Of a stretch of DNA of 18,442 nt, positions 1 through 7,745 are shown piece by piece. Source of the DNA: CAYSYY01 sp964576115 [NCBI: uncultured Gemmatimonadota bacterium] (GTDB lineage: Bacteria; Blakebacterota; Blakebacteria; Blakebacterales). A model generated the notes under the pieces. The model was given only the letters and a program-made list of their open reading frames with translations, had not been told where the DNA came from and did no database searches. The translations under genes were made by a program, and so were the position numbers. The DNA lies in contig CAZNUA010000059.1 of the NCBI GenBank assembly GCA_964576115.1, positions 1-18,442 of the forward strand, read 5' to 3'. Position 1 is the first letter of the stretch. The number at the start of each line of letters is the position of its first letter.

Positions 1-54
1 GAATAAAGAAATCACCGATCTGAAAATCCGGACATATATTTGAGTTCATCATCA

Positions 55-76
55 TGCCTGCTTCGGTCCGGGCATA
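55..76 (+). other. Hairpin upstream of the lipoprotein gene
   Basis: ATGCCTG (55-61) pairs with CGGGCAT (70-76) with one G.T pair, around an 8-nt loop that contains TTCG. It lies 36 bases upstream of the lipoprotein start codon and has no T-tract, so it is more likely a 5'-UTR structure than a terminator. Nothing else is recognised in the first 112 bases. Confidence 0.3.
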
Positions 77-112
77 GGTAACCCGGGGAAACCAGCATCT
101 CGGAGGACAACC

Positions 113-577
113 ATGCGCTTTTTCCCAACCATCCCCATGATCACGGTAGCCGCGATTCTTGCTGCAGGTTGCAGCGAATCGACATCACCGGATGAGATAA
201 CGATTGGAGACCTCGCGGGCACGTGGGTAGCCGAGTCGTTTGAATACACCGCGGTCGGGAACTCTGCGCTGTATATCGACCTCATCGCCGATGGCGGCAG
301 CTTCACTATGATCATCTCGGCTACCGGCACCTTTTCGGGTACCACCACCTACGCCACTATCGGGACGGTAACATACACCGGCACATTCTCTGTCTCGAAC
401 GACATTCTGACGCAGGATTTCGACGAGGACGGTATCCCCACCCTGACATGGACGATCACGTCATTCGAAGATGGCTCGATGACGATTGAGGGTGCAGAGG
501 GACCATGGGACTTCTCGGATGACGAAGTGAATAACCCGGTTACTGCCTCGATCAAGGCCGTAGTGGTCCGCCAGTAA
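113..577 (+). CDS. Small lipocalin-like lipoprotein
   Basis: A 154-residue protein that begins with a short lipoprotein signal peptide: a charged start, a hydrophobic stretch, then lipobox LAAGC with the lipidated Cys at residue 20. The mature part opens with a phrase (DLAGTWVAESFEYT) typical of small lipocalin-like outer-envelope lipoproteins and continues as alternating Thr/Ser/Gly-rich strands, consistent with an all-beta barrel. The ATG is preceded by GGAGGA (about positions 101-106), which fixes the start. No catalytic motif is visible, so the ligand and role are unknown. It converges on the Fic gene, with a tRNA-tail repeat between their 3' ends. The lipoprotein call is firm from the lipobox; the lipocalin-like call is a fold impression. 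Confidence 0.8.
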   Translation: MRFFPTIPMITVAAILAAGCSESTSPDEITIGDLAGTWVAESFEYTAVGNSALYIDLIADGGSFTMIISATGTFSGTTTYATIGTVTYTGTFSVSNDILTQDFDEDGIPTLTWTITSFEDGSMTIEGAEGPWDFSDDEVNNPVTASIKAVVVRQ

Positions 578-664
578 TCCGACTCCGGCATGTAGCAGTT
601 CAGGCGGAAGATTGACACGTACGTTGCGGGATTCACCATCCTGCCCCTCGGGTGGCGGATGGAG

Positions 665-751
665 ATGTGCGCTAGATATGTGCCAGACTCAGAATATTCT
701 TACACGCAGGAGGTCACTGGTTCGAATCCAGTATCGCCCACCAGTAACAAC
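665..751 (+). repeat. tRNA-tail repeat, copy 1 (full)
   Basis: The left box spans about 665-687 (GTGCGCTAGATATGTGCC, two changes from consensus), followed by a short middle. The right end is tRNA-like: a perfect T-stem ACTGG (716-720) / CCAGT (728-732) around loop TTCGAAT, a 3' acceptor strand ATCGCCC (733-739), A740 and CCA (741-743). No matching 5' acceptor strand, D-arm or anticodon arm precedes it, so it is not a tRNA gene. The middle is about 16 nt shorter than in copies 3, 5 and 6. It sits between the converging ends of the lipoprotein and Fic genes. Confidence 0.85.
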
Positions 752-754
752 TCA

Positions 755-2041
755 CTACTCGTGTTTGATGGCGGCAAGGTCTTTGGGATGCAACCGGTAG
801 CGTATGATGTTGCCTTCGTGCAGGCTGTAGAATTCATCTCGAATATAGTTGATGACCTGCTCGCGATCATCGTCGGGAATACCGGCCTCGACGGCCATGG
901 CCATGATGCGTTCGGGCCGGAACGCTTTCCACTCCAGCACACAACGGCGCACGGCTTTGCGAACGAATTCACGGTAGGCCAGAGTGGCCTTCTCAGGTGA
1001 ATCAACTTCGGCACGTATCACCCTGTAGTTCTCGGCCGAGGTTATGTAGGCATCGATGAACACGTCACGAAGAAGGGAAACGTTGTTCAGCTCATATATC
1101 CCGATCAGGCCATCGACATAATCACTGTCGTCCATCGTGAGAAACGACATGGGGGCGAGGTCGGCTTTCAGGAGCGGGATGTTGGATGCGATGCGTGAGG
1201 TTCGCTTGTTGATATCCTCGAAAGCCTGCAGATACGGGATCTGGACGAGAAGAAAAAAAGACTGCTCGAACGGGTCCGAGATGGCTGCTGCTTTTTGAAT
1301 CAGGATGTCGAACTCCTCCTCGATCATCAATTGATTGTCGAGAGGTCTGTAACTTGAATGGGTAATGCCTACAGGCATGCGACGCAGCCGACCTGCCATG
1401 GCGGGATCGGTAAGAAGACCGTCTGCAAGCAAGGCATGAAGATTGAATATATCCGACCGACTGATTGAAATATCAGTGATGTTATCAACAACATACTGAA
1501 TCGATTCCTTGTGATTGAGGATCATTACTGCTTCCTTGCGATCCTTGCCGGATGCCTCTTCCCCGAATCTGATCAACCGTTCAGTATCAAGGATACTGTA
1601 TGTGTTCCCTTCCAGGTGTGATGATGCCCAGGACAGATCCACCAGAAGTCTTTCAAGGATACGGCGCGCATAGGTATTCGCTGGAAGGGAAGGATGTACG
1701 GGCTGGCCGGCTGCATGCAGGCGCTGTCGATCCTCTTCACCCAGGTAGAAGCTTTTGTCCGGTATATAATGGTCCAGGAATTCCCTGTTGTAGATCGCCG
1801 GTCTTCGACGGTTATAGGGTATCTGCAGATGGGCGCGGACAACGGCGGTACCCGCAAGGCTGTAGCCGGTAGCGCGGGCTTTCCCGGTCACTTCAAGCCG
1901 GCCTTCATCAACAAGTCTCTTGAGGGCACGCCAGACTGTCGGCCCGCTTACATCCGGTGCCACATGGCGCCGGATATCCTCCCGGCCTGCTGCAGGATGG
2001 TCGGCAAGGTAGTCGAGGATTGCTTGATCAGTGAGCAGCAT
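755..2041 (-). CDS. Fic-domain protein with N-terminal winged helix; catalytic His missing
   Basis: A 428-residue protein. Residues 1-65 form a winged-helix DNA-binding region (DQAILDYLADHPA...SGPTVWRALKRLVDEGRLE). The central part is a Fic domain with the class II inhibitory motif SSHLEGN at 140-146, matching [S/T]xxxE[G/N]. The Fic core motif at 272-280 reads QAFEDINKR against the canonical HPFxDGNGR. The His that deprotonates the target hydroxyl during AMP transfer is therefore Gln272, and the first Gly of GNG is Ile277, while Phe274, Asp276, Asn278 and Arg280 are kept. The last ~90 residues look like an additional helical or winged-helix region. It could be a non-AMPylating Fic variant, a DNA-binding regulator, or an enzyme with altered chemistry. 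The start at 2041 has only a weak ribosome site (GGGA). The promoter and dyads just upstream suggest autoregulation. The family call is firm; activity is unknown. Confidence 0.88.
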   Translation of the reverse strand: MLLTDQAILDYLADHPAAGREDIRRHVAPDVSGPTVWRALKRLVDEGRLEVTGKARATGYSLAGTAVVRAHLQIPYNRRRPAIYNREFLDHYIPDKSFYLGEEDRQRLHAAGQPVHPSLPANTYARRILERLLVDLSWASSHLEGNTYSILDTERLIRFGEEASGKDRKEAVMILNHKESIQYVVDNITDISISRSDIFNLHALLADGLLTDPAMAGRLRRMPVGITHSSYRPLDNQLMIEEEFDILIQKAAAISDPFEQSFFLLVQIPYLQAFEDINKRTSRIASNIPLLKADLAPMSFLTMDDSDYVDGLIGIYELNNVSLLRDVFIDAYITSAENYRVIRAEVDSPEKATLAYREFVRKAVRRCVLEWKAFRPERIMAMAVEAGIPDDDREQVINYIRDEFYSLHEGNIIRYRLHPKDLAAIKHE

Positions 2042-2078
2042 GAATCGATCCCGTTATTCGATGAAACGATTATCTACA

Positions 2079-2107
2079 TAAATAAAGCGAATTTAGCACG
2101 TTGTCAA
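2079..2107 (-). promoter_or_regulatory. Sigma70-type promoter of the Fic gene
   Basis: Reading on the minus strand, a perfect -35 TTGACA (2107-2102) is followed after 17 bases by TATTTA (2084-2079) as the -10. Transcription would begin near 2072, leaving a leader of about 30 bases before the Fic start codon at 2041. Confidence 0.6.
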
Positions 2108-2109
2108 GG

Positions 2110-2136
2110 TATCGTATCATTGATATTGAAACGATA
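2110..2136. promoter_or_regulatory. Nested dyad upstream of the Fic promoter (putative operator)
   Basis: TATCGT (2110-2115) and ACGATA (2131-2136) are perfect inverted repeats. Inside them is a second palindrome, TATCATTGATA (2115-2125). The site abuts the -35 element. The sequence TGAAACGAT of the right arm recurs at 2061-2069, in the Fic leader. This arrangement suits binding by a dimeric regulator, possibly the Fic protein's own winged helix. Confidence 0.45.
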
Positions 2137-2217
2137 GTATTAAAGCCAATCGCCTCCAGCTCGACGGCATCCTACAACTATCAGAAAAACGAATCCATTG
2201 GATAGCGGGCGAACCAT

Positions 2218-2334
2218 CCGTGCGCCGGATATGCGCCAGGTTCATTCCCATATCATCCTGCACCAGCTGATGGAAAGCGGGTTTGTCGCGCGGGAGATCC
2301 TGGTTCTGCCAGCTCCAATCCGGTTCGCCCGTTC
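2218..2334 (+). repeat. tRNA-tail repeat, copy 2 (degenerate)
   Basis: The left box at 2218-2239 is nearly perfect (GTGCGCCGGATATGCGCC). About 60 bases further on, 2292-2334 reads like a damaged tail: GGGAGATCCTGGTTC, a 10-base insertion, then AATCCGGTTCGCCC. This matches the consensus tail with few changes apart from the insertion. The left box is certain; the tail could be chance. The copy lies at the broken 3' end of the beta-propeller gene. Confidence 0.55.
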
Positions 2335-2748
2335 ATCGATGACGACCTGCGAAGGGATCCGGAATTCGCCGGGTCCTTCTCCCGGTCCACCGATGTTCCG
2401 GATGAACTGACCGTCAAGGTCATAGACCCGCAAGGTCGATGCCCTGCCATCAAGGACATAGATGTGTTCGGAGTCGGCTTCGATATCGGTGATCATCTCG
2501 AACAGGTATGGACCCTCCTCGTTCGAACCGATGGAAATCTCCTCCTCCAGCCGGGCGTTGCCTGACCAGACCTGCCCCTGGATGGTTCGGACGGTGAGCA
2601 CCTCCCCTTCCTCCGTCCGTTCGCCAGCCCATGATCCGTCAGATGTACTGCCCGATGTGCAGGAGATGATGACAAGTGTCACACACGCAATGATGGTGTC
2701 ACGCGCTTTCGCCCTCGCAGATACATGTGAAACGAAGTGCTCCTGCAT
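2242..2748 (-). pseudogene. Truncated six-bladed beta-propeller lipoprotein
   Basis: The reading frame gives 168 residues. It starts with a lipoprotein signal (lipobox IISC, Cys30) and continues into the first blade of a 6-bladed/NHL-like beta-propeller, with EADSEHIYVLDGRASTLRVYDLDG and then FIRNIGGPGEGPGEFRIPSQVVIDE. Family members are normally about 350-400 residues, and here similarity stops after about residue 140. The last ~30 codons are antisense to repeat copy 2 and do not look like a propeller blade. The gene seems to have been cut at, or decayed into, the repeat. The start at 2748 has a modest GGAG upstream. Such lipoproteins are abundant in Gemmatimonadota and related groups. The function of the intact form is not known to me. 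Confidence 0.65.
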
Positions 2749-2808
2749 ATACGACGCTCCCCGACAGGGTGATAGCTGGTGAGGTTCCGTCGGGCTGTTG
2801 ATTAGACG

Positions 2809-2814
2809 ATTATA
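2809..2814 (-). promoter_or_regulatory. Possible -10 element for the propeller gene
   Basis: On the minus strand the sequence is a perfect TATAAT. At the expected distance the -35 would fall at 2832-2837, inside the left box of repeat copy 3, where it is not close to TTGACA. It is either a weak promoter partly supplied by the repeat, or chance. Confidence 0.25.
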
Positions 2815-2831
2815 TCCTGGAGGTGTTGTGC

Positions 2832-2931
2832 CCGTGTACCGGATATGTGCCAGAATCTGTTCCGGTGATGACCGGCCAGGTCCGGTCGGGAGGTGAGGTC
2901 ACTGGTTCGAATCCGGTATCGCCCACCAGCA
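2832..2931 (+). repeat. tRNA-tail repeat, copy 3 (full)
   Basis: The left box is at 2832-2853 (GTGTACCGGATATGTGCC). The middle can form CCGGT-GATG-ACCGG, or alternatively GACCGG-CCAGGT-CCGGTC. The tail has T-stem ACTGG (2901-2905) / CCGGT (2913-2917), in which the single change from copies 1, 4 and 6 makes a T.G wobble rather than a mismatch. Loop TTCGAAT, ATCGCCC (2918-2924), A and CCA (2926-2928) follow. It lies in the 388-base gap between the divergent propeller and LamG-EEP genes. I see nothing else convincing in that gap. Confidence 0.88.
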
Positions 2932-3136
2932 GGTTCTATTTTCACTATTACAGAGAATATTCAGGACACCGGTCATTGCACCGGCAACAGTGATGAGACG
3001 GAGCAATACGAAACAGATCCCGATGTGAAAACACAGGGGACCGCATCCCCGTTGATTGCAGTGGCAGCAGGGGGGGGCTGGCAGAGGGAATCCTCGGCTG
3101 ATAGACTGTTATCATGACACGAAAGGTTAAGATCCC

Positions 3137-5086
3137 ATGAACACGTTCCGGTTCCCGGTTCCGATTCTCTTCTTCCTCTGTCTTGGCGGTGCTGCGGTTT
3201 CGCCGGGAGGGCACTCCCTCGTTGCACAGGAGTCCGCCACAAGCGGCGCGACCGCCCCGCAGTCCCGAACCGGGCCGATCGCCCGGTTTGCATTCGACGG
3301 GACGGTCGAGAACGCTTCTGACTCATCCCTCAGAGGGGTGATCGGCGGGGAACCATCGTTTGTGGCGGGTCTTGAGGGACAGGCCTTGAGCGTCGGGGCT
3401 GATGTATCACCGGTGTATCTGACCTTCGATGCCGGCGACCTGCCGTTCGGGTGCACCCGGGATTTTTCCGTTCAGTTCTGGATGAGAACGAAGGTCGAAT
3501 CCGACAGACAGTTCGTGATCGTGTCACAGAAGGACTTTCCCGACAACAGTCTCGAGTCCCAGAAACATGGCGGCTGGGTTTTCTATGCCTCGGGAGGTAC
3601 CTGGGCCTGGAACATGGGCTCAGGTTCACGGCGGATCACCTATGAACGCGACAACGGAAAACACATGCCCCTGAATGACGGCAGGTGGCATCAGTTGACC
3701 ATGACGTACAGCAGCGAGCGGTCGGAGATCCGGCTCTTCTACGATGGTGTGAACTGGGTGTCGTATCATGTGAGCGACTCGAACGGGTTCGACTTCACCA
3801 ACAGCAGTCCGATGGTGGTGGGGTGGGCCGGCCGGAGCTCGGACGAAGCACCGGCAATCCTGCCGGCCATTCGAGCGGGAGAAGCGCAGCTGCAGGAACT
3901 GGTCGACGCCTTCAACAGCTTTGGATTGAGTGCAGTCGAACCTGATGAGTTCGTTCATCTGATCTGCGACCCGCGCCGTCTGTTCACAGAAAAGGTGGAC
4001 GAGGCAGCGGCACTCAAAGGCGCCGACGGCCCGGCGTTCCGTGAAGCCATGGAAGCGGTGGATTGGGAGCCGGTGGAAGCGGCGGAGTCAGCCCTGATGT
4101 CCAATCCCTTCACGATACATCAGGTCGTGAATTTCATGGAGACGGCACCCCTGCTGAAAATCTATGCCCTGGTCGATGGCAGAGTCACCATTCGGCGCGA
4201 CGCGGCCGAAGGTTTTGCTGAGCATGAAAGGCTGTACCCACCTGAATTCGACATGGACAACCTGACGGTGTGGGACCGTGTGCTGTCATCCGGGGAGGTT
4301 CTCTCTTCATATGCCGACTTCTTCGCGTCGGCCGGTCCTGCTCTCGAGGCGCATCTCTCGTCGATGACGGCCGCTTCATGGAACATCTGGCATGGCGGCA
4401 AACACTGGACGGTGAGTGAACACGGGTGGGATTCGAGGGTTGCTATCGCCGAGATGCTGCGGGACGAAGACGTCGACGTGATCATGATGCAGGAAACGTA
4501 TTCCTCGGGTGATTTCATCGCGGCGGAACTGGGCTATTACTTCGCGACCACCGTTGATTGGGATTACCTGAACCAGGGCGCCAACATCTCGGTGCTCAGT
4601 CGCTATCCCATCAAGGAGGTGCATGTTCAGGCGGACTCGCCCTTCATGAATGTCGGCGTGAAGATCGCCCTGAGCAGAACTCAGGATCTGTACGTGATGT
4701 CGAACTGGTACGGCATGGACCAATTTCCCGCGGTGTTCGATTTTCACGCAGCCCGGTTCAATGAATCCGATACCATTCCCACGTTGTTCGCCGGCGACTT
4801 CAATGCTGTGCCGCACACCGACGGGGGGAACAGTCCCGCTTCGCGGGTATTGCTCGAGGCCGGGTTCACCGATGCCTTCAGGAGCCTCCATCCTGATGTC
4901 GAGGAGTATCCCGGAGCGTCTCATCGAAGTGGGCGGAGAATCGATCAGCTCTACTACAGGGGCAGGGGGCTCACGAACACATCAACCAGGATCGTTTCAA
5001 CCCGGCCGGGAGGGTTCCCGTCCGACCACTTCCTGATCCTGGCGACCTTTGATCTGCATTACGTCACGACCCGGGGGGGCCGATAA
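3137..5086 (+). CDS. Secreted LamG-type and endonuclease/exonuclease/phosphatase fusion protein
   Basis: A 649-residue protein with an N-terminal signal peptide (about residues 1-31). Residues 45-235 are a concanavalin/LamG-like domain (IARFAFDGTVENA..., DFSVQFWMRT, DGRWHQLTMTYS). A characteristic LamG closing strand (FDMDNLTVWDRVLSSGEVLSSY) appears only at 371-392, so about 130 residues are inserted into the fold. Residues 411-645 are an EEP-fold metal-dependent phosphoesterase. All core motifs are visible: N416 in SWNIW, E453 in MMQETY, D554/N556 in AGDFNAVP, D603 in RRIDQLYY, and S629-D630-H631. The likely reaction is hydrolysis of a phosphodiester or phosphomonoester outside the cytoplasm; the substrate (nucleic acid, phospholipid or sugar phosphate) cannot be read from sequence. 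The start has only a weak AAAGG site. The GH31 gene follows after 44 bases, presumably in the same operon. Confidence 0.85.
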   Translation: MNTFRFPVPILFFLCLGGAAVSPGGHSLVAQESATSGATAPQSRTGPIARFAFDGTVENASDSSLRGVIGGEPSFVAGLEGQALSVGADVSPVYLTFDAGDLPFGCTRDFSVQFWMRTKVESDRQFVIVSQKDFPDNSLESQKHGGWVFYASGGTWAWNMGSGSRRITYERDNGKHMPLNDGRWHQLTMTYSSERSEIRLFYDGVNWVSYHVSDSNGFDFTNSSPMVVGWAGRSSDEAPAILPAIRAGEAQLQELVDAFNSFGLSAVEPDEFVHLICDPRRLFTEKVDEAAALKGADGPAFREAMEAVDWEPVEAAESALMSNPFTIHQVVNFMETAPLLKIYALVDGRVTIRRDAAEGFAEHERLYPPEFDMDNLTVWDRVLSSGEVLSSYADFFASAGPALEAHLSSMTAASWNIWHGGKHWTVSEHGWDSRVAIAEMLRDEDVDVIMMQETYSSGDFIAAELGYYFATTVDWDYLNQGANISVLSRYPIKEVHVQADSPFMNVGVKIALSRTQDLYVMSNWYGMDQFPAVFDFHAARFNESDTIPTLFAGDFNAVPHTDGGNSPASRVLLEAGFTDAFRSLHPDVEEYPGASHRSGRRIDQLYYRGRGLTNTSTRIVSTRPGGFPSDHFLILATFDLHYVTTRGGR

Positions 5087-5130
5087 ACGAGTCCGGGCCG
5101 GTGAGTCATCACTGTCGGAGGACTAACACC

Positions 5131-7497
5131 ATGCTGCGAATATCTGCTGCATCGAAGTGCCTCATGCAATTTCCCTGGCGCTCTTTGTTGAGTCTGCTGG
5201 TGCTGTTGGGCCTGGCTGCCGTGCCCGTGTTGGCTCAGGAGCCCGAGAAACTGGGTGACATCGAATATTTCACGGAAACCAACAATCAATATGCATTCAT
5301 TACGGCTGACGGCGCCGTCGTCAAAGTGGCTTTCTACCGGGATGATATCTTCCGGATCTGGATGGGACCGGAGGTGGAACTGAGCGATCCGGCCGGCATG
5401 GAGGATACGCCCATCGTCGTGTACGACGGCGAGCCGATCGCAGTGAGCCACAGCGAGGAGCGTGATTACCATCTCATCGCCAGTGAAACCTGCGTGTTAC
5501 GGGTCTATAAATCGCCCTGCACCTTCGCCCTGTACCAGGCAGACAACGCCACGGTGGTGTTCGAAGAAGCCGAGCCCATCACCTACGGCGAGACAATCGT
5601 TCTCGAACCCCCGCCGGTCGATCCAGAGAACGAACGCAGGAGGCGCCGCAGAGGGCCCACCGAAAAAACGGTGACCTACCAGACGCTCAAGCGCGACAGG
5701 AGCGATTATTTCTATGGCTGTGGGATGCAGAACGGTCACTTCAATCACAACGATCGGGATGTGATCATCTCCTCCACCGGCAGCTGGAGAGAGGAGGGAC
5801 ACCCCAACGCGGTTCCGTTCTACATGTCACTGAAAGGATATGGCGCCTTCCGCAACACCTATGCCCGGGGCGTCTATTCCTTCAAGGATCCGGTACGGGT
5901 GGAGCACGAAGAAACCAGGTTCGACTGTTATTATTTCTTCGGCCCTTCCCTGAAGCAGATTCTCGACGGGTACACCCTGATCACCGGCCGACCGTTCATG
6001 ACGCCCATCTGGGCGATGGAATTCGGAGATGCCGATCGCTACGAAGACGGCACCTTCGAATGTGTCTCCTACGCCGACATGTATATCGACAACGATATTC
6101 CCGTCGGCTGGTTTCTTCCCAATGACGGCTACAGGATGAATTTCGAGCGCTTTCCGGAGGTGAGCCGGGAACTCACCGAACGCAATATCTATACGGGCAT
6201 GTGGACCGACGAAGGTCGTGATTTCGAGATGATCGTCAAGGAGTGGGGTGTTCGCCTGTTCAAACTCGATATCGCCTGGGTGGGGCGGGGTTACAAGTTC
6301 TCACTCGATGCCTGCCGCCAGGTCTTCCATCACATCGAAAACAACTCCGACGCCCGCGGTGTGCTGTGGGTGACACTGGGTTGGGCCGGTTCGCAGCGGT
6401 ACACCATCATGTGGACGGGCGACAATGCGGGCAGTCTGGACTGGATCAGGTGGCATATCCCCACCGTGACCGGCTCGGGGCTGTCCGCGCAGAACGGCGG
6501 CACCGGCGATGTCGAGGGTATTTACGGCGGGGACGCGATCACCTATGTCCGGGATCTGCAATGGAAGTGCTTCACCCCCTTCATGATGATCATCGATAAC
6601 TGGTCGGATCACGAGAAGAAGCCGTTCAGCTATGGCGATCCCTGGACCATCCACAATCGCAAGGCGCTGAAACTCAAATCCCGGCTGATGCCCTACCTGT
6701 ACACCTGTGCGTACGAGAGCCACATGACCGGCGTACCGGTGCAGCGCGCGCTGGTGTTGGAATTCCCCGACGATCCCAACACCTGGACCGAAGCCGGTGA
6801 GAACGCGAGAACGAAGTATGAATTCATGTCGGGCGAGTCCTTTCTGGTAGCTCCGGTCTTCGAGGATACCACTGCCTGGAGCTTCTATCTTCCACCCGGC
6901 AGGTGGACCGATTTTGCCAGTGGCGAGGTATACGGCGGCGGACAGACGATTACGGGATATGACGTTTCCAATTTCACGTTGCCCGTGCTGGTGAGAGAGG
7001 GCGCCATAATCCCCATGTATCCCGAGGCGTACTACGAAAACAGGGTCCAGCAGCGGCCCCGTGATCCGCTGCAGGTGGACATCTACCCCCATACCACCGA
7101 GACGACCGCCTTCACCCTGTTCGAAGATGACGGCCTGACCTATCAGTTCAGAGAGAACCGGTTCAATAAAACGCAATTCAGCTGTGATGCCGTAACGGAG
7201 CCGGGCACGATCAGTGTTGCCGTCGCGGGTTGTATGGAAGGCGATGGCTATGAGGGAATGCCACAGGAGAGAAACTACTATTTCACCGTGCATTGCGATC
7301 GGAAGCCGACGACCGTGTTCTGGACGAGTGTTCCCGGCGCCGTGAGCCAACTGCGTGAAAGAGCCGATAGTGATGAACTGCAGGGAAACGCCGAGGGCTG
7401 GTGCTATGATCCGGAGCAGGGAGGAGTGATACACATCAAGCTCAAGCCCCTCGCATATGATGCCGTGATACAGATTGAAATTCCGGTCGGGATGTGA
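5131..7497 (+). CDS. Secreted GH31-family glycoside hydrolase
   Basis: The start is set at ATG 5131, because GGAGGA (5117-5122) lies 8 bases upstream; an in-frame GTG at 5101 has no such site. The 788-residue product has a signal peptide cleaved near VLA-Q (residue 35). An N-terminal beta-sandwich is followed by the GH31 (beta/alpha)8 barrel. The probable nucleophile is D380 in FKLDIAWV and the probable acid/base is D431 in MWTGDN. C-terminal beta domains include LVAPVFEDT and a DUF5110-like stretch ending IQIEI. GH31 enzymes are retaining alpha-glycosidases or transglycosidases; the sugar specificity is not evident. A six-Arg run at residues 169-174 marks a loop in the N-terminal domain. The last codons (PVGM) and the TGA stop lie within a tRNA-tail repeat fragment, so the native C-terminus may have been altered. 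It is likely co-transcribed with the LamG-EEP gene. Confidence 0.9.
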   Translation: MLRISAASKCLMQFPWRSLLSLLVLLGLAAVPVLAQEPEKLGDIEYFTETNNQYAFITADGAVVKVAFYRDDIFRIWMGPEVELSDPAGMEDTPIVVYDGEPIAVSHSEERDYHLIASETCVLRVYKSPCTFALYQADNATVVFEEAEPITYGETIVLEPPPVDPENERRRRRRGPTEKTVTYQTLKRDRSDYFYGCGMQNGHFNHNDRDVIISSTGSWREEGHPNAVPFYMSLKGYGAFRNTYARGVYSFKDPVRVEHEETRFDCYYFFGPSLKQILDGYTLITGRPFMTPIWAMEFGDADRYEDGTFECVSYADMYIDNDIPVGWFLPNDGYRMNFERFPEVSRELTERNIYTGMWTDEGRDFEMIVKEWGVRLFKLDIAWVGRGYKFSLDACRQVFHHIENNSDARGVLWVTLGWAGSQRYTIMWTGDNAGSLDWIRWHIPTVTGSGLSAQNGGTGDVEGIYGGDAITYVRDLQWKCFTPFMMIIDNWSDHEKKPFSYGDPWTIHNRKALKLKSRLMPYLYTCAYESHMTGVPVQRALVLEFPDDPNTWTEAGENARTKYEFMSGESFLVAPVFEDTTAWSFYLPPGRWTDFASGEVYGGGQTITGYDVSNFTLPVLVREGAIIPMYPEAYYENRVQQRPRDPLQVDIYPHTTETTAFTLFEDDGLTYQFRENRFNKTQFSCDAVTEPGTISVAVAGCMEGDGYEGMPQERNYYFTVHCDRKPTTVFWTSVPGAVSQLRERADSDELQGNAEGWCYDPEQGGVIHIKLKPLAYDAVIQIEIPVGM

Positions 7498-7530
7498 GGT
7501 CACTGGTTCGAATCCAGTATCGCCTGCCAG
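7483..7530 (+). repeat. tRNA-tail repeat, copy 4 (right end only)
   Basis: The right half of the repeat begins inside the GH31 gene with CCGGTCGGGA (7483-7492), as in copies 3 and 6. The tail follows with perfect T-stem ACTGG (7502-7506) / CCAGT (7514-7518), loop TTCGAAT, an acceptor strand ending ATCGCCT (7519-7525) and CCA (7527-7529). No left box is found within 150 bases upstream. The GH31 stop codon TGA (7495-7497) belongs to the repeat. Confidence 0.82.
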
Positions 7531-7640
7531 TTTCATTATCACACTCAACCACATGATTCCGGCTCCGACTCCTCCGGTCACGCGGGATTCGTCATTGCCT
7601 GTGAAACTCTGAACAGAAGGGACCGTATTACTGGATACAT

Positions 7641-7679
7641 AAGGTTCTCATATATAAGAAGATACTGTGTGTGAACCTT
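7641..7679. other. Inverted repeat with AT-rich centre
   Basis: AAGGTTCTCA (7641-7650) and TGTGAACCTT (7670-7679) are inverted repeats with one mismatch. They enclose 19 mostly A/T bases including TATATAAG. The site lies about 70 bases before the zinc-ribbon gene and could be an operator or a transcript hairpin. Confidence 0.3.
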
Positions 7680-7745
7680 TCAGGCACCAGCCAGGCCGCG
7701 TGCCGCAGTGATTCCCGAACGTTCTGAAACCTGGGGAGCAGCATC

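Noticed and set aside
665-743. Complete tRNA genes at the repeat copies
   Set aside because: No copy has a GGGCGAT-like 5' acceptor strand, a D-arm or an anticodon arm at the right distance. Only the 3' part is tRNA-like.
700-1014. Minus-strand frame ending in GDTGFEPVTSCV
   Set aside because: It is antisense to the tRNA-tail repeat and overlaps the Fic gene. GDTGFEPVTS is the well-known spurious peptide from reading tRNA T-arms backwards.
2893-3117. Small frame after repeat copy 3
   Set aside because: It starts inside the repeat, has no ribosome site, and shows low-complexity, unrecognisable sequence.
6301-7581. A 426-codon minus-strand frame with GDTGFEPVTS near its start
   Set aside because: It is a shadow of the GH31 gene on the other strand. 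It has no domain resemblance and begins across the repeat tail.
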